DNA of 64,000 nucleotides from Superficieibacter sp. 1612_C1 (GCF_015234305.1 NZ_JADGMI010000002.1:620001-684000); one strand, 5' to 3'. Counted from the first letter of the stretch, positions 1 through 9,872 are shown. Notes: generated by a model not told the origin, from the letters alone. Made by a program: numbers and translations.

Positions 1-5
1 AGCCC

Positions 6-32
6 TCCAGAAACGGATAATCATGCCGATAA
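6..32 (+). promoter_or_regulatory. sigma-28 promoter of fliA
   Basis: A perfect sigma-28 -10 element GCCGATAA lies at 25-32, 24 bases before the fliA GTG. Eleven bases upstream of it, at 6-13, is a weak -35 (TCCAGAAA against TAAAGTTT). The same arrangement lies before E. coli fliA, where FliA activates its own gene in addition to an FlhDC-dependent promoter. Any FlhDC site would be mostly outside the window. Confidence 0.7.
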
Positions 33-56
33 CTCATTAACGCAGGGCTGTTTATC

Positions 57-776
57 GTGAACACACTCTATACCGCTGAAGGTGTAATGGATAAACACTC
101 GCTATGGCAGCGTTATGTACCTCTGGTGCGTCATGAAGCATTACGCCTTCAGGTGCGCTTGCCAGCGAGCGTGGAACTGGACGATCTGATTCAGGCGGGT
201 GGCATTGGGTTATTAAATGCCGTTGAACGATACGATGCTCTGCAAGGAACGGCATTTACAACTTACGCAGTGCAACGCATTCGCGGGGCGATGCTGGACG
301 AATTGCGCAGTCGAGACTGGGTCCCGCGCAGCGTCCGTCGCAACGCGCGCGAAGTGGCGCAGGCAATGGGACAGCTGGAACAGCGGCTGGGACGTAACGC
401 AACCGAAACCGAAGTTGCGCAGCATCTCAGCATACCGGTTGAAGATTATCGTCAGATGCTGCTGGATACCAATAATAGCCAGATCTTCTCGTGGGACGAG
501 TATCACGAGGAGCATGGCGACGGTATTGAGCTGGTGTCAGACGAACATCAACGGGAAAATCCGCTGCAACAACTGCTGGACAGCAACCTGCGCCAGCGCG
601 TGATGGAGGCCATTGAAGCCTTGCCGGAGCGCGAACAGCTGGTGCTGACGCTGTACTACCAGGAAGAGCTGAATCTTAAAGAGATCGGCGCGGTTCTGGA
701 GGTCGGCGAGTCGCGCGTCAGCCAGTTGCACAGTCAGGCCATTAAACGTCTGAAGAGCCGCCTGGGTAAGTTATAG
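57..776 (+). CDS. fliA: Flagellar sigma factor FliA (sigma-28)
   Basis: Sigma factor for class 3 flagellar and chemotaxis genes; it directs RNA polymerase to TAAA-N15-GCCGATAA promoters and is held inactive by FlgM until the hook is complete. The 239-residue product equals the E. coli length and is nearly identical through region 2 (about residues 15-90, including DELRSRDWVPRSVRR) and the region 4 helix-turn-helix near the C-terminus (LKEIGAVLEVGESRVSQLH). The start is a GTG, chosen because translation from it gives MNTLYTAEGVMDKHSLWQRY, which aligns with the known N-terminus. fliZ follows after 62 bases, as in the fliAZ operon. Two promoters it should recognise are visible downstream, inside flhC and before tar. 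Confidence 0.98.
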   Translation: MNTLYTAEGVMDKHSLWQRYVPLVRHEALRLQVRLPASVELDDLIQAGGIGLLNAVERYDALQGTAFTTYAVQRIRGAMLDELRSRDWVPRSVRRNAREVAQAMGQLEQRLGRNATETEVAQHLSIPVEDYRQMLLDTNNSQIFSWDEYHEEHGDGIELVSDEHQRENPLQQLLDSNLRQRVMEAIEALPEREQLVLTLYYQEELNLKEIGAVLEVGESRVSQLHSQAIKRLKSRLGKL

Positions 777-838
777 GTTAGTGGTGAATTCATCGCTCCT
801 GAAAAGTGCCGCACAAGCAATGACAACCAGGAGTTATC

Positions 839-1390
839 ATGACGGTGCAGCAAGCAAAAAGACGGCCTTTAAGCCGCTATTTGAAAGACTTTAAACACAG
901 CCAGACGCATTGCGCCCATTGTCACAAACTGCTCGACCGCATCACGCTGGTCCGGCAGGGCGAAATCGTCAATAAAATAGCCATCTCCCGCCTCGATATG
1001 CTGATTGATGACGAGACCTGGCAGGTTGAACAACAAAAATGGGTCGCACTGTGCCGCTTCTGCGGCGACCTGCACTGCAAAACGCAGAGTGACTATTTTG
1101 ATATCATCGGCTTTAAACAATACCTTTTTGATCACACCGAGATGAGCCACGGCACCGTGCGCGAATACGTGGTGCGCCTGCGCCGCCTTGGTACGCATCT
1201 GACCGAGCAAAATATATCCCGCACGCTGCTGGATGAAGGCTTCCCCGATGAAAACCTCGAACCCTGGTTGCCGACCACCAGCACCAACAACTACCGGATT
1301 GCCTTACGTAAGTATGTCCAGTTTCAGTCGCACCGCGCGTCGGCGGACAGAGAGGATCTCGCGCACGCTGAAGTTTGTGATATATATTAA
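839..1390 (+). CDS. fliZ: Flagella regulator FliZ
   Basis: DNA-binding regulator cotranscribed with fliA. In E. coli and Salmonella FliZ antagonises sigma-S at stationary-phase and curli promoters and increases FlhDC activity, so it favours motility over biofilm. The product is 183 residues, the E. coli length. The N-terminal half has two Cys pairs (HCAHC near residue 25 and CRFCGDLHC near 80). The middle region resembles the SAM-like core-binding domain of tyrosine recombinases (VREYVVRLRRLG). The C-terminal 20 residues diverge from E. coli. The start is supported by AGGAG nine bases upstream. Function is from the family; identity is clear. Confidence 0.97.
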   Translation: MTVQQAKRRPLSRYLKDFKHSQTHCAHCHKLLDRITLVRQGEIVNKIAISRLDMLIDDETWQVEQQKWVALCRFCGDLHCKTQSDYFDIIGFKQYLFDHTEMSHGTVREYVVRLRRLGTHLTEQNISRTLLDEGFPDENLEPWLPTTSTNNYRIALRKYVQFQSHRASADREDLAHAEVCDIY

Positions 1391-1476
1391 AAGTGAATAA
1401 GTTGTAGCGCAAAGGTGCTGGCGATCCTGCGCTAACGCCTTACAATACAGTCAATTTTTCTCTGGTCGGGGCAATT

Positions 1477-2277
1477 ATGAAACTAGCACTTCTGGGTCGT
1501 CAGGCGCTGATGGGCGTGATGGCAGTAGCATTGATGGCAGGCGTGAGCGCGAAAACCTTCGCCGACGAAGGCCTGCTGAATAAAGTGAAAGAGCGTGGCA
1601 CGCTGCTGGTGGGCCTAGAAGGCACCTATCCGCCGTTCAGCTTTCAGGGCGATGACGGCAAGCTGACCGGCTTTGAAGTCGAATTTGCCGAACAGCTGGC
1701 GCAGCACCTGGGCGTCAAAGCGTCGCTGAAACCGACCAAATGGGACGGTATGCTGGCCTCGCTGGATTCCAAACGCATCGACGTGGTAATAAACCAGGTG
1801 ACCATCTCCGACGAGCGTAAAAAGAAATATGACTTCTCCACGCCGTACACCGTTTCGGGTATTCAGGCGCTGGTGAAAAAAGGCAACGAAGGCAACATCA
1901 AATCTGCCGCCGATCTGAAAGGCAAAAAAGTCGGCGTGGGTCTGGGGACCAATTATGAAGAGTGGCTGCGCCAGAACGTGCAGGGCGTGGACATCCGTAC
2001 TTATGATGACGATCCGACGAAATACCAGGATCTGCGCGTCGGCCGTATCGATGCCATTCTGGTTGACCGCCTGGCTGCGCTGGATCTGGTGAAGAAAACC
2101 AAAGATACGCTGGCCGTTGCTGGCGATGCGTTCTCCCGTCAGGAAGCCGGCGTTGCGGTACGTAAAGGCAACGAAGACCTGCTGAAGGCGGTGGATAGCG
2201 CCATTGCCGATATGCAGAAAGACGGCAGCCTGAAGGCGCTGTCTGAGAAATGGTTTGGCGCGGACGTGACCAAATAA
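1477..2277 (+). CDS. tcyJ: L-cystine-binding periplasmic protein TcyJ (FliY)
   Basis: Periplasmic receptor of the high-affinity L-cystine ABC importer; works with TcyL and TcyN encoded downstream. The 266-residue product starts with a Sec signal peptide (about residues 1-29, ending in KTFADEG) followed by a single type-3 extracellular solute-binding domain, with the amino-acid-binding loop [11 protein letters not shown] near residue 45. The old name fliY reflects its position after fliAZ, not a flagellar role. A strong terminator follows, so most transcripts probably stop before dcyD. Confidence 0.97.
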   Translation: MKLALLGRQALMGVMAVALMAGVSAKTFADEGLLNKVKERGTLLVGLEGTYPPFSFQGDDGKLTGFEVEFAEQLAQHLGVKASLKPTKWDGMLASLDSKRIDVVINQVTISDERKKKYDFSTPYTVSGIQALVKKGNEGNIKSAADLKGKKVGVGLGTNYEEWLRQNVQGVDIRTYDDDPTKYQDLRVGRIDAILVDRLAALDLVKKTKDTLAVAGDAFSRQEAGVAVRKGNEDLLKAVDSAIADMQKDGSLKALSEKWFGADVTK

Positions 2278-2292
2278 GACCGCTCCGGGCAG

Positions 2293-2323
2293 AAAAAAGG
2301 CGCTGTTTACAGCGCCTTTTTTA
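2293..2323 (+). terminator. Rho-independent terminator after tcyJ
   Basis: AAAAAAGGCGCTG is followed by a short loop and CAGCGCCTTTTTT, a GC-rich stem with a run of six T 16 bases after the tcyJ stop. Confidence 0.9.
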
Positions 2324-2372
2324 TTTCTCGCGCATAGCGTGCATAATAAAAAGAAATGAGTCAGGAGGTTGT

Positions 2373-3359
2373 ATGTCGCTGCACAACTTAACGCGTTTTC
2401 CCCGTCTTGAACTGATCGGCGCACCGACGCCGCTGGAATACCTGCCGCGTTTCTCGGACTATCTCGGCCGGGAGATTTTTATCAAGCGGGACGACGTGAC
2501 GCCAATGGCACTCGGCGGCAATAAACTGCGCAAGCTGGAGTTCCTTGCTGCCGACGCGCTGCGCGAAGGGGCGGATACCTTAATTACCGCTGGCGCGATC
2601 CAGTCAAACCACGTTCGCCAGACGGCGGCGGTGGCGGCGAAACTGGGTCTGCACTGCGTGGCGCTGCTGGAAAACCCGATTGGCACGACGGCCGAAAACT
2701 ATCTCACCAACGGCAACCGTCTGTTGCTGGATCTGTTCGACGTGCAGATTGAAATGTGCGACGCGCTGGACAATCCCGACCAGCAGCTCGGCGAACTGGC
2801 GACCCGCCTCGAAGCGCAAGGTTTTCGGCCCTATGTTATTCCCGTGGGCGGTTCGAACGCGCTGGGCGCGTTAGGCTATGTGGAGAGCGCGCTGGAGATT
2901 GCACAGCAGTGCGAAGGCGCGGTGGCTATCTCTTCGGTGGTGGTGGCATCCGGGAGTGCGGGAACGCATGCCGGGCTGGCCGTTGGGCTGGAACAGCTTA
3001 TGCCAGAAGCGGATTTAATCGGTGTGACAGTGTCACGTAAAGCGGCCGATCAATTGCCTAAAGTGATCGCCCTGCAACAGGCGGTGGCGCAGAGCCTGGA
3101 GCTGACCGCCACGGCTGAGATCCAGCTGTGGGATGACTATTTCGCGCCCGGCTATGGTTTGCCGACCGAAGAGGGGCTGGAAGCGGTTAAACTGCTGGCG
3201 AAGCTGGAAGGCATTCTGCTGGACCCGGTTTATACCGGCAAAGCCATGGCGGGGCTGATTGACGGCATTACCCGTCAACGCTTTAAGGACGACGGCCCGA
3301 TTCTGTTTATTCATACTGGCGGTGCGCCTGCGCTCTTTGCCTACCATCCGCACGTCTAA
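2373..3359 (+). CDS. dcyD: D-cysteine desulfhydrase DcyD
   Basis: PLP-dependent fold-type II enzyme that converts D-cysteine to pyruvate, sulfide and ammonia; thought to detoxify D-cysteine or release sulfur from it. The protein is 328 residues when started at the ATG after TCAGGAGG, exactly the E. coli length. An upstream in-frame extension to 2250 runs through the terminator and was rejected. Lys51 in [10 protein letters not shown] is the expected Schiff-base lysine, [13 protein letters not shown] binds the substrate carboxylate, and SGSAGTHAG forms the phosphate cup. It sits between the cystine receptor and the permease genes, linking uptake with sulfur amino-acid turnover. Confidence 0.97.
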   Translation: MSLHNLTRFPRLELIGAPTPLEYLPRFSDYLGREIFIKRDDVTPMALGGNKLRKLEFLAADALREGADTLITAGAIQSNHVRQTAAVAAKLGLHCVALLENPIGTTAENYLTNGNRLLLDLFDVQIEMCDALDNPDQQLGELATRLEAQGFRPYVIPVGGSNALGALGYVESALEIAQQCEGAVAISSVVVASGSAGTHAGLAVGLEQLMPEADLIGVTVSRKAADQLPKVIALQQAVAQSLELTATAEIQLWDDYFAPGYGLPTEEGLEAVKLLAKLEGILLDPVYTGKAMAGLIDGITRQRFKDDGPILFIHTGGAPALFAYHPHV

Positions 3360-3374
3360 GGCAGAGCAACGATA

Positions 3375-4043
3375 ATGCAAGAGAGTCTCCAGTTGGTCCT
3401 CGATTCCGCGCCGTTCCTGCTGCGTGGCGCGGTATTTACCTTACAACTGAGTATTGGCGGGATGTTTTTCGGCCTGCTGCTGGGCTTTATCCTGGCGCTG
3501 ATGCGGATGTCGCCCGTGCTGCCAGTACGCTGGCTGGCGCGTTTTTATATCTCCATTTTCCGCGGTACGCCGCTGATCGCCCAGCTATTTATGATCTACT
3601 ATGGCCTGCCGCAGTTTGGCATTGAGCTGGATCCGATCCCGGCAGCCATGATCGGCCTGTCGTTAAATACCGCCGCCTATACTTCGGAAACCCTGCGCGC
3701 CGCGATCTCGTCTATTGATAAAGGCCAGTGGGAAGCCGCCGCCAGTATTGGTATGACGCCAGGGCAGACGCTGCGCCGGGCTATTTTACCGCAGGCTGCA
3801 CGCGTGGCGCTGCCGCCGCTGAGTAACAGCTTTATCAGCCTGGTGAAAGATACCTCGCTGGCCGCAACCATTCAGGTGCCGGAACTGTTCCGCCAGGCGC
3901 AGCTTATCACCTCGCGTACGCTGGAAGTGTTTACCATGTACCTCGCAGCCTCGTTGATTTATTGGGTGATGGCGACGGCGCTTTCCGCCCTGCAAAACCA
4001 CTTCGAGTATCGGTTAAACCGTCAGGAGCGCGATCCGAAATGA
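3375..4043 (+). CDS. tcyL: L-cystine ABC transporter permease TcyL (YecS)
   Basis: Inner-membrane subunit of the cystine importer, forming the channel that receives substrate from TcyJ and is powered by TcyN. The 222-residue sequence has the HisMQ-type permease topology with an N-terminal hydrophobic segment from about residue 15 (FLLRGAVFTLQLSIGGMFFG). The EAA loop, EAAASIGMTPGQTLRRAILP, couples it to the ATPase. It lies 15 bases after dcyD and overlaps tcyN by four bases (ATGA), so the three are translated as one operon. Confidence 0.96.
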   Translation: MQESLQLVLDSAPFLLRGAVFTLQLSIGGMFFGLLLGFILALMRMSPVLPVRWLARFYISIFRGTPLIAQLFMIYYGLPQFGIELDPIPAAMIGLSLNTAAYTSETLRAAISSIDKGQWEAAASIGMTPGQTLRRAILPQAARVALPPLSNSFISLVKDTSLAATIQVPELFRQAQLITSRTLEVFTMYLAASLIYWVMATALSALQNHFEYRLNRQERDPK

Positions 4044-4792
4044 GTGCCATTGAAGTTAAAAATTTGCTGAAGAAATTCCACGGGCAAACGGTGCTGCACG
4101 GTATCGATCTCGACGTGGAAGAGGGCGAAGTCGTGGCTATTATCGGCCCCAGCGGCTCAGGGAAAACCACGCTACTACGCAGTATCAACTTGCTTGAGCA
4201 GCCCGAAGGCGGAACGATTCGGGTCGGCACGATCACTATCGATACTGCGCGCCCGCTGGGCCAGCAAAAAGAGAAGATCCGCTCGCTGCGCCAGCATGTC
4301 GGTTTTGTTTTTCAGAGCTTCAACCTGTTTCCGCATCGCACGGTGCTGGAAAATATTATTGAAGGTCCGGTCATCGTTAAAGGCGAAGACAGGCAGGAGG
4401 CCACGGCACGCGCCCGTCAGCTGCTGGAAAAAGTGGGATTGAACGGGAAAGAGAACAGCTTTCCAAAGCGTCTCTCCGGCGGACAGCAACAGCGCGTGGC
4501 AATTGCCAGGGCACTGGCGATGCGCCCGGATGTGATCCTCTTTGACGAACCAACCTCTGCACTGGATCCCGAACTGGTCGGCGAGGTGCTGAACACGATC
4601 CGCCAGCTGGCGCTTGAGAAGCGCACGATGGTCATCGTGACCCATGAAATGAGCTTTGCCCGCGACGTGGCGGATCGGGCGATTTTTATGGATCAGGGGC
4701 GCATCGTTGAGCAGGGGCCGGCAAAAACCCTGTTCACCGCGCCGCAACATCCGCGCACAAAGCAATTTCTGGAGAAGTTTCTTACCCGGTAA
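4040..4792 (+). CDS. tcyN: L-cystine ABC transporter ATPase TcyN (YecC)
   Basis: Cytoplasmic ATPase of the cystine importer. The 250-residue product, started at the ATG overlapping the tcyL stop, matches the E. coli length; an in-frame start at 3962 lies inside tcyL and was rejected. All nucleotide-binding motifs are intact: Walker A GPSGSGKTTLL near residue 35, signature LSGGQQQRVAIARA near 140, Walker B VILFDEPTSALDP and the switch histidine in VTHEMSF. It ends the operon. Confidence 0.97.
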   Translation: MSAIEVKNLLKKFHGQTVLHGIDLDVEEGEVVAIIGPSGSGKTTLLRSINLLEQPEGGTIRVGTITIDTARPLGQQKEKIRSLRQHVGFVFQSFNLFPHRTVLENIIEGPVIVKGEDRQEATARARQLLEKVGLNGKENSFPKRLSGGQQQRVAIARALAMRPDVILFDEPTSALDPELVGEVLNTIRQLALEKRTMVIVTHEMSFARDVADRAIFMDQGRIVEQGPAKTLFTAPQHPRTKQFLEKFLTR

Positions 4793-5074
4793 TACCGCTC
4801 TGGCGCATTCATCACCCCTGTGGATGCGCCGCGCGTTATTTGAATATAAATTTAACTTAAGTGATGTTGGGTTATTACCGCTTCGTTTAAAACCCTTCCG
4901 CTAACCCAAAAAATCATAAAATACCGTGAGTTGGCTTTGTCTTATCGCCCTCTATTCCCCTGAGGACACGCTTTATTTGCGTATAATGCATATTTTATAT
5001 TAATAAATAAGTTTTATGTGTTAGCTTGATGTATACATAATAATTATTGAAGTGCAGGGGAATTACTGGCAGTT
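4793..5074 (+). other. Intergenic leader upstream of sdiA
   Basis: A 282-base A+T-rich gap. A small hairpin (TGGCGCAT/ATGCGCC) near 4800-4834 follows tcyN without a T-run and may only stabilise the mRNA end. TATAAT at 4982-4987 is a good -10 hexamer, but no convincing -35 is seen at the right distance, so the sdiA promoter is tentative. No open frame of interest. Confidence 0.4.
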
Positions 5075-5797
5075 ATGAGGGAGAATGACTTTTTCGCGTG
5101 GCGGCGGGACGTGCTGTACCGTTTTCAATCGGCGACAGTGGCAGAGGAAGTTTATAATCTGCTGCAACAGCAAATTCAGTGGCTTGAATATGACTTTTTT
5201 TCGCTGTGTATCCGGCATCCGGTGCCCTTTACCCGGCCTAAAATATCGCTCCATGCAACCTACCCGGCGACCTGGCTGAAGCATTATCAGTCCGAGAACT
5301 ATTTTGCGATTGATCCCGTATTAAAAACGGACAATTATCAACATGGCTGCGTGAACTGGAGTGATGAGTTGTTCTGCGAGGCGCTGAATCTCTGGGATGC
5401 GGCTCGCGACCACGGGTTGCGCGGCGGGATTACGCAGTGTGCCGTGTTACCGAACCGGGCCACTGGCTTCCTGTCAGTCGCTAATCAGCACGCGCATAAT
5501 AAGAAGGTTAGCGACGATGAAACGGAGCTGCGCCTGAGGACCTTAATTGAGTTAAGTACCGAGGCATTGCTTCGCTTGAATGATGAACTCGTCGCCTCAC
5601 CGGAGATGAAGTTTAGTAAGCGTGAACTGGAAATACTGAAGTGGACCGCCGAAGGCAAGACCTCCGCAGAGATCGCCATTATTCTCTCCATCTCGGAGAA
5701 CACGGTGAATTTCCATCAGAAGAATATGCAGCGCAAATTCAATGCGCCTAATAAAACGCAAATCGCCTGCTATGCCGTGGCCATTGGTTTGATCTGA
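5075..5797 (+). CDS. sdiA: LuxR-family quorum-sensing regulator SdiA
   Basis: Orphan LuxR-type receptor: enteric SdiA binds acyl-homoserine lactones made by other species and activates a small regulon. The 240-residue protein has an N-terminal autoinducer-binding domain (about residues 15-165) with the conserved WLKHYQSENYFAIDPV region. A C-terminal LuxR helix-turn-helix follows (about 172-238, FSKRELEILKWTAEGKTSAE). The helix-turn-helix is almost identical to E. coli SdiA, while the N-terminal 60 residues diverge more. No luxI synthase lies in this window, which fits eavesdropping. It keeps the ancestral position upstream of yecF-uvrY. Confidence 0.96.
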   Translation: MRENDFFAWRRDVLYRFQSATVAEEVYNLLQQQIQWLEYDFFSLCIRHPVPFTRPKISLHATYPATWLKHYQSENYFAIDPVLKTDNYQHGCVNWSDELFCEALNLWDAARDHGLRGGITQCAVLPNRATGFLSVANQHAHNKKVSDDETELRLRTLIELSTEALLRLNDELVASPEMKFSKRELEILKWTAEGKTSAEIAIILSISENTVNFHQKNMQRKFNAPNKTQIACYAVAIGLI

Positions 5798-5825
5798 AAG
5801 ACCTCACGTTCTGCGTGCCAGACGC

Positions 5826-5858
5826 AAAACCGGCTATGAGTTTTACTCTTAGCCGGTC
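5826..5858 (-). terminator. Terminator between sdiA and yecF
   Basis: On the minus strand ACCGGCTAAGAG pairs with CTCATAGCCGGT and ends in TTTTG, directly after the yecF stop. The plus-strand copy could also slow transcripts leaving sdiA. Confidence 0.7.
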
Positions 5859-5864
5859 TTCCTG

Positions 5865-6089
5865 CTACTGACGGTAAGCCTGTTTAATTTGCTTAACCGT
5901 ATTCGAGTAGACCGCAGCCAGATTCTCATCATCGATCTGCGCGGTTTGTTTTTCCATTTTAAGGATTACGCGGCCTGCATCGGCCTGTCCCATCGCCTGT
6001 AGCATCAGCGTAAGCATCGCCTTCAGGCAAGAGACCTCCTGAGCCAGTTGTTGAGTACTGTCAGAAGTGGAAAAATCGGGTGCGCTCAT
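5865..6089 (-). CDS. yecF: DUF2594 family protein YecF
   Basis: Small conserved cytoplasmic protein of unknown function. At 74 residues it equals E. coli YecF and shares the core [20 protein letters not shown] and the C-terminus [12 protein letters not shown]. No signal peptide or membrane segment; it is mostly helical and hydrophilic. It is transcribed towards sdiA and divergently from uvrY, the usual enteric order. No catalytic motif is visible and no function is claimed. Confidence 0.93.
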   Translation of the reverse strand: MSAPDFSTSDSTQQLAQEVSCLKAMLTLMLQAMGQADAGRVILKMEKQTAQIDDENLAAVYSNTVKQIKQAYRQ

Positions 6090-6518
6090 TTATTTTCCTC
6101 GTGTGATTCCTGCGCGCTGGCGCGATGTTAAAAGTAAAGGCGGCGGAGTATATCACAAGCTGGGTCAAAAAATGCAGTGGTTGTTTTTTGTTCTGTTACC
6201 GGTAGGTATCCTGAATAACTAAAACGGGTATCAAGATTAAATGCGAGTATCCAATAATTGTTTTTTGTTCTCATTAGGTTAATTATTGTTAAGTATCTGG
6301 TTAAGTATTTTTCATGTTATAACGCCGAAGATGAAAAAAAGTCAGATTCAAAACCCCATTTCCGCCTTACGCCACGCCTTGTACAATGTTCAATGTTGAA
6401 AAACGCGAGCGAAATCTTATCGCCGGTGTTTTTTTGCATTTCATTGTTCAGCTAAAACCCGTTAATATACTCCCGATAAGTTGTCACTAGCGTTATCCCT
6501 TTTCAGGAGATTATTCCT
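6090..6518 (+). other. yecF-uvrY divergent intergenic region
   Basis: A 429-base A+T-rich gap between divergent genes. The last 80 bases hold the probable uvrY promoter. The rest has no stem-loop with a T-run, no RNA gene and no convincing coding frame. A 65-codon frame at 6258-6455 has no ribosome site and low-complexity composition. Confidence 0.5.
6444..6471 (+). promoter_or_regulatory. Candidate sigma-70 promoter of uvrY
   Basis: TTGTTC at 6444-6449 and TATACT at 6466-6471 are separated by 16 bases. They lie about 50 bases upstream of the uvrY start on its strand. Confidence 0.5.
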
Positions 6519-7175
6519 TTGATCAACGTTTTTCTTGTTGATGATCACGAGCTGGTGCGCGCAGGGATACGACGCATTCTTGAAGATATTAAGGGCATAA
6601 AAGTTGTCGGCGAAGCCTGCTGTGGTGAGGATGCCGTCAAATGGTGTCGGGCTAATTCCGTTGATGTGGTATTGATGGATATGAATATGCCTGGCATCGG
6701 TGGCCTGGAGGCGACCCGCAAAATCGCCCGTGCAGCACCGGACACGAAAGTCATCATGCTCACTGTTCATACTGAAAACCCGCTACCTGCCAGAGTCATG
6801 CAGGCCGGCGCAGCGGGTTATCTGAGTAAGGGCGCGGCTCCGCAGGAAGTGGTCAGTGCTATCCGCTCCGTTTACTCCGGGCAGCGTTACATCGCCTCAG
6901 ATATTGCGCAGCAAATGGCGCTCAGCCAAATCAAGCCAGAAAAGACGGAATCTCCGTTCGCCAGTTTGTCTGAACGTGAATTGCAGATTATGCTGATGAT
7001 TACCAAAGGTCAGAAGGTCAATGAGATCTCAGAACAACTGAATCTCAGTCCTAAAACGGTGAACAGCTATCGTTATCGAATGTTTAGCAAATTGAACATT
7101 CATGGCGATGTCGAGTTGACGCACCTGGCAATCCGCCATGGCCTGTGTAATGCGGAGTCGTTAGCAAATCTGTGA
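6519..7175 (+). CDS. uvrY: Response regulator UvrY (BarA/UvrY system)
   Basis: Response regulator of the BarA-UvrY two-component system, which activates the CsrB/CsrC RNAs and so relieves CsrA control of carbon use, motility and biofilm. The 218-residue product has a receiver domain with the phospho-acceptor Asp54 ([10 protein letters not shown]), acidic pair Asp8-Asp9 and Lys104 region (GYLSKGAAP). A NarL-type helix-turn-helix follows (about 148-205). The start is TTG, preceded by a CAGGAGA ribosome site; it gives [11 protein letters not shown], matching the family. The stop overlaps the uvrC GTG, so uvrC is translationally coupled. Confidence 0.97.
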   Translation: MINVFLVDDHELVRAGIRRILEDIKGIKVVGEACCGEDAVKWCRANSVDVVLMDMNMPGIGGLEATRKIARAAPDTKVIMLTVHTENPLPARVMQAGAAGYLSKGAAPQEVVSAIRSVYSGQRYIASDIAQQMALSQIKPEKTESPFASLSERELQIMLMITKGQKVNEISEQLNLSPKTVNSYRYRMFSKLNIHGDVELTHLAIRHGLCNAESLANL

Positions 7176-9004
7176 GTGATGTGTTTGATTCAAAAGCCTT
7201 TCTGAAAACGGTAACCAGTCAACCCGGTGTCTATCGCATGTACGATGCCGGTGGTACCGTTATTTATGTTGGTAAAGCCAAAGACCTGAAGAAACGTCTG
7301 TCCAGCTACTTTCGTGGCAACCTTGCCTCACGGAAAACGGAAGCGCTGGTCGCGTTGATTGCGCAGATAGACGTTACGGTAACCCATACGGAAACCGAAG
7401 CGCTGCTGCTTGAGCATAACTACATCAAGCTTTACCAGCCTCGTTATAACGTTCTGCTACGTGACGATAAGTCATACCCGTTTATCTTTCTGAGTGGCGA
7501 TACGCATCCGCGTCTGGCGACCCATCGCGGCGCGAAGCACGCCAAAGGTGAATACTTCGGCCCGTTTCCGAATGGCTACGCGGTGCGGGAAACCCTGGCG
7601 TTGCTGCAAAAGATTTTCCCCATCCGGCAATGTGAAAACAACGTCTACCGCAACCGCTCGCGTCCCTGCCTGCAATATCAAATTGGGCGCTGCCTCGGCC
7701 CGTGCGTCGAAGGGCTGGTAAGCGAAGAGAATTATGCGCAGCAGGTTGATTACGTCCGTCTGTTCCTGGCAGGCAAAGACGATCAGGTGTTGACGCAGCT
7801 GATCGCGCGGATGGAAAAAGCCAGTCAGAATCTGGACTTTGAAGAAGCCGGGCGCATACGCGACCAGATCCAGGCCGTGCGCCGGGTTACGGAAAAACAG
7901 TTTGTCTCCAACAACGGCGACGATCTCGATGTCATCGGCGTCTCCTTTGACGCAGGGATGGCCTGTATCCACGTGCTGTTTATTCGTCAGGGCAAAGTGC
8001 TGGGTAGCCGGAGCTACTTCCCCAAAGTGCCGGGAGGTACAGAGCTGAACGAAGTGGTGGAAACATTCGTTGGGCAGTTTTACCTGCAAGGGAGCCAGAT
8101 GCGCACGTTGCCGGGCGAAATCCTGCTCGATTTTAATCTCAACGATAAAACCCTGCTGGAAGAGTCGCTGACTACGCTTGCCGGACGGCGGGTGAACGTG
8201 CAGACCAAACCACGCGGCGACCGCGCCCGCTACCTGAAGCTCGCGCGCACCAACGCGGCGACGGCGCTGACGACGAAGCTGGCGCAGCAGTCGACGGTGC
8301 ATCAGCGGCTGGTGGCGCTGGCAACGCTGCTGAAACTGCCCGAGGTCAGACGAATGGAGTGCTTCGACATCAGTCATACGATGGGCGAGCAGACGGTCGC
8401 CTCCTGCGTAGTTTTTGACAGCAATGGCCCGCTGCGGGCGGAATACCGCCGTTACAATATTACCGGTATTACGCCGGGTGATGACTATGCCGCCATGAAT
8501 CAGGTGCTGCGTCGTCGTTACGGCAAAGCGATTGAAGAGAGCAAAATTCCCGACGTGATCCTGATCGACGGGGGCAAAGGCCAGCTCGGTCAGGCGAAGA
8601 CCGTGTTTTCAGAGCTGGACGTGGAGTGGGATAAACATCATCCCATTCTGCTCGGCGTTGCCAAAGGGACCGACCGTAAAGCCGGGCTGGAAACGCTGTT
8701 CTTCGAGCCGGAAGGGGAGGGATTCAGCCTGCCGCCGGACTCGCCAGCCCTGCATGTGATCCAGCATATCCGCGATGAATCTCACGATCACGCGATTAGC
8801 GGCCATCGAAAAAAACGCGCGAAAGTGAAAAATACCAGCTCGCTGGAAACGATCGAAGGTGTAGGACCCAAGCGGCGGCAGATGCTGCTAAAATACATGG
8901 GCGGTTTGCAAGGTTTGCAGAACGCAAGCGTTGAAGAGATCGCAAAAGTGCCGGGTATTTCGCAAGGACTGGCAGAAAAGATCTACTACTCGTTGAAACA
9001 TTAG
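7172..9004 (+). CDS. uvrC: Excinuclease ABC subunit C
   Basis: Nuclease of nucleotide excision repair that makes both incisions around UvrB-marked lesions. The 610-residue product equals the E. coli length. In order: GIY-YIG nuclease for the 3' cut (about residues 16-94), a Cys-rich stretch around 150-178, UVR/UvrB-binding motif (about 204-239, [14 protein letters not shown]), RNase H-like nuclease for the 5' cut (about 380-540, with [11 protein letters not shown] and [10 protein letters not shown]), and tandem helix-hairpin-helix motifs at the C-terminus. The start is a GTG overlapping the uvrY stop (GTGA). Confidence 0.98.
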   Translation: MSDVFDSKAFLKTVTSQPGVYRMYDAGGTVIYVGKAKDLKKRLSSYFRGNLASRKTEALVALIAQIDVTVTHTETEALLLEHNYIKLYQPRYNVLLRDDKSYPFIFLSGDTHPRLATHRGAKHAKGEYFGPFPNGYAVRETLALLQKIFPIRQCENNVYRNRSRPCLQYQIGRCLGPCVEGLVSEENYAQQVDYVRLFLAGKDDQVLTQLIARMEKASQNLDFEEAGRIRDQIQAVRRVTEKQFVSNNGDDLDVIGVSFDAGMACIHVLFIRQGKVLGSRSYFPKVPGGTELNEVVETFVGQFYLQGSQMRTLPGEILLDFNLNDKTLLEESLTTLAGRRVNVQTKPRGDRARYLKLARTNAATALTTKLAQQSTVHQRLVALATLLKLPEVRRMECFDISHTMGEQTVASCVVFDSNGPLRAEYRRYNITGITPGDDYAAMNQVLRRRYGKAIEESKIPDVILIDGGKGQLGQAKTVFSELDVEWDKHHPILLGVAKGTDRKAGLETLFFEPEGEGFSLPPDSPALHVIQHIRDESHDHAISGHRKKRAKVKNTSSLETIEGVGPKRRQMLLKYMGGLQGLQNASVEEIAKVPGISQGLAEKIYYSLKH

Positions 9005-9061
9005 GTGCTCTGTAGCAACATAGGGCTAATTTTTACTGACAACAGATAGTTACCCGTCACT

Positions 9062-9610
9062 ATGCAATTTAATATCCCTACGTTGCTTACTCTGTTTCGC
9101 GTTATTTTGATCCCTTTTTTCGTGCTGGCATTTTATCTGCCGTTCGTCTGGGCTCCCTTTGTTTGTGCGCTGATTTTCCTGATTGCGGCGGTGACGGACT
9201 GGTTTGACGGCTTTCTGGCCCGTCGCTGGAATCAAAGCACGCGCTTCGGTGCCTTTCTCGATCCGGTTGCCGATAAGGTGCTGGTGGCGATTGCGATGGT
9301 GCTGGTCGCCGAGCACTATCACAGCTGGTGGGTCACCTTACCGGCCGCGACGATGATCGCCCGTGAAATTATCATCTCTGCGCTGCGCGAATGGATGGCG
9401 GAGCTGGGCAAGCGCAGCAACGTGGCGGTATCCTGGATAGGCAAGGTGAAAACCACCGCGCAAATGGTGGCGCTGACCTGGCTGCTGTGGCGTCCTAACG
9501 AGTGGGTGACATGGGCCGGCATTGCACTGTTCTTCGTGGCGGCGGTGCTGACGCTGTGGTCGATGCTGCAATACCTGAACGCGGCCCGCGGCGATTTGCT
9601 CGAACCATGA
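9062..9610 (+). CDS. pgsA: CDP-diacylglycerol--glycerol-3-phosphate phosphatidyltransferase
   Basis: Membrane enzyme that makes phosphatidylglycerol phosphate from CDP-diacylglycerol and glycerol 3-phosphate, the committed step to phosphatidylglycerol and cardiolipin. The 182-residue protein matches E. coli. It carries the CDP-alcohol phosphotransferase signature DG-x2-AR-x8-G-x3-D-x3-D, seen as [11 protein letters not shown] with [10 protein letters not shown] (about residues 59-85). About five hydrophobic helices. It is followed by the tRNA operon, which has its own promoter. Confidence 0.98.
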   Translation: MQFNIPTLLTLFRVILIPFFVLAFYLPFVWAPFVCALIFLIAAVTDWFDGFLARRWNQSTRFGAFLDPVADKVLVAIAMVLVAEHYHSWWVTLPAATMIAREIIISALREWMAELGKRSNVAVSWIGKVKTTAQMVALTWLLWRPNEWVTWAGIALFFVAAVLTLWSMLQYLNAARGDLLEP

Positions 9611-9660
9611 TCGTTTCGCCGTAAATTTCAGCAAACGATCCACCGTTGCAAAAAATATCG

Positions 9661-9688
9661 TTGACTCATCGCCTCAGGTAAGTAGAAT
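9661..9688 (+). promoter_or_regulatory. tRNA operon promoter (glyW-cysT-leuZ)
   Basis: TTGACT at 9661-9666 and TAGAAT at 9683-9688 are spaced by 16 bases, about 60 bases before tRNA-Gly. No terminator separates the three tRNAs, so they should be one transcript. Confidence 0.8.
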
Positions 9689-9757
9689 GCAACGCATCGA
9701 ACGGCAGCACTGAATGCCAGACGATAATAAAATCAAGTGATTATCTTACTTGATACT

Positions 9758-9833
<76 letters not shown>

Positions 9834-9872
9834 GTTTAAAGCATCGGCAATTGCGGGTGTTACAGTAACAAA

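Noticed and set aside
1615-2424. 269-codon minus-strand frame over tcyJ and its terminator
   Set aside because: Antisense to a certain gene and reads through a strong terminator stem.
6258-6455. 65-codon frame upstream of uvrY
   Set aside because: No ribosome site, A+T-rich chance frame overlapping the promoter region.
7472-8377. 301-codon minus-strand frame inside uvrC
   Set aside because: Antisense shadow of uvrC; composition is unlike a real protein.
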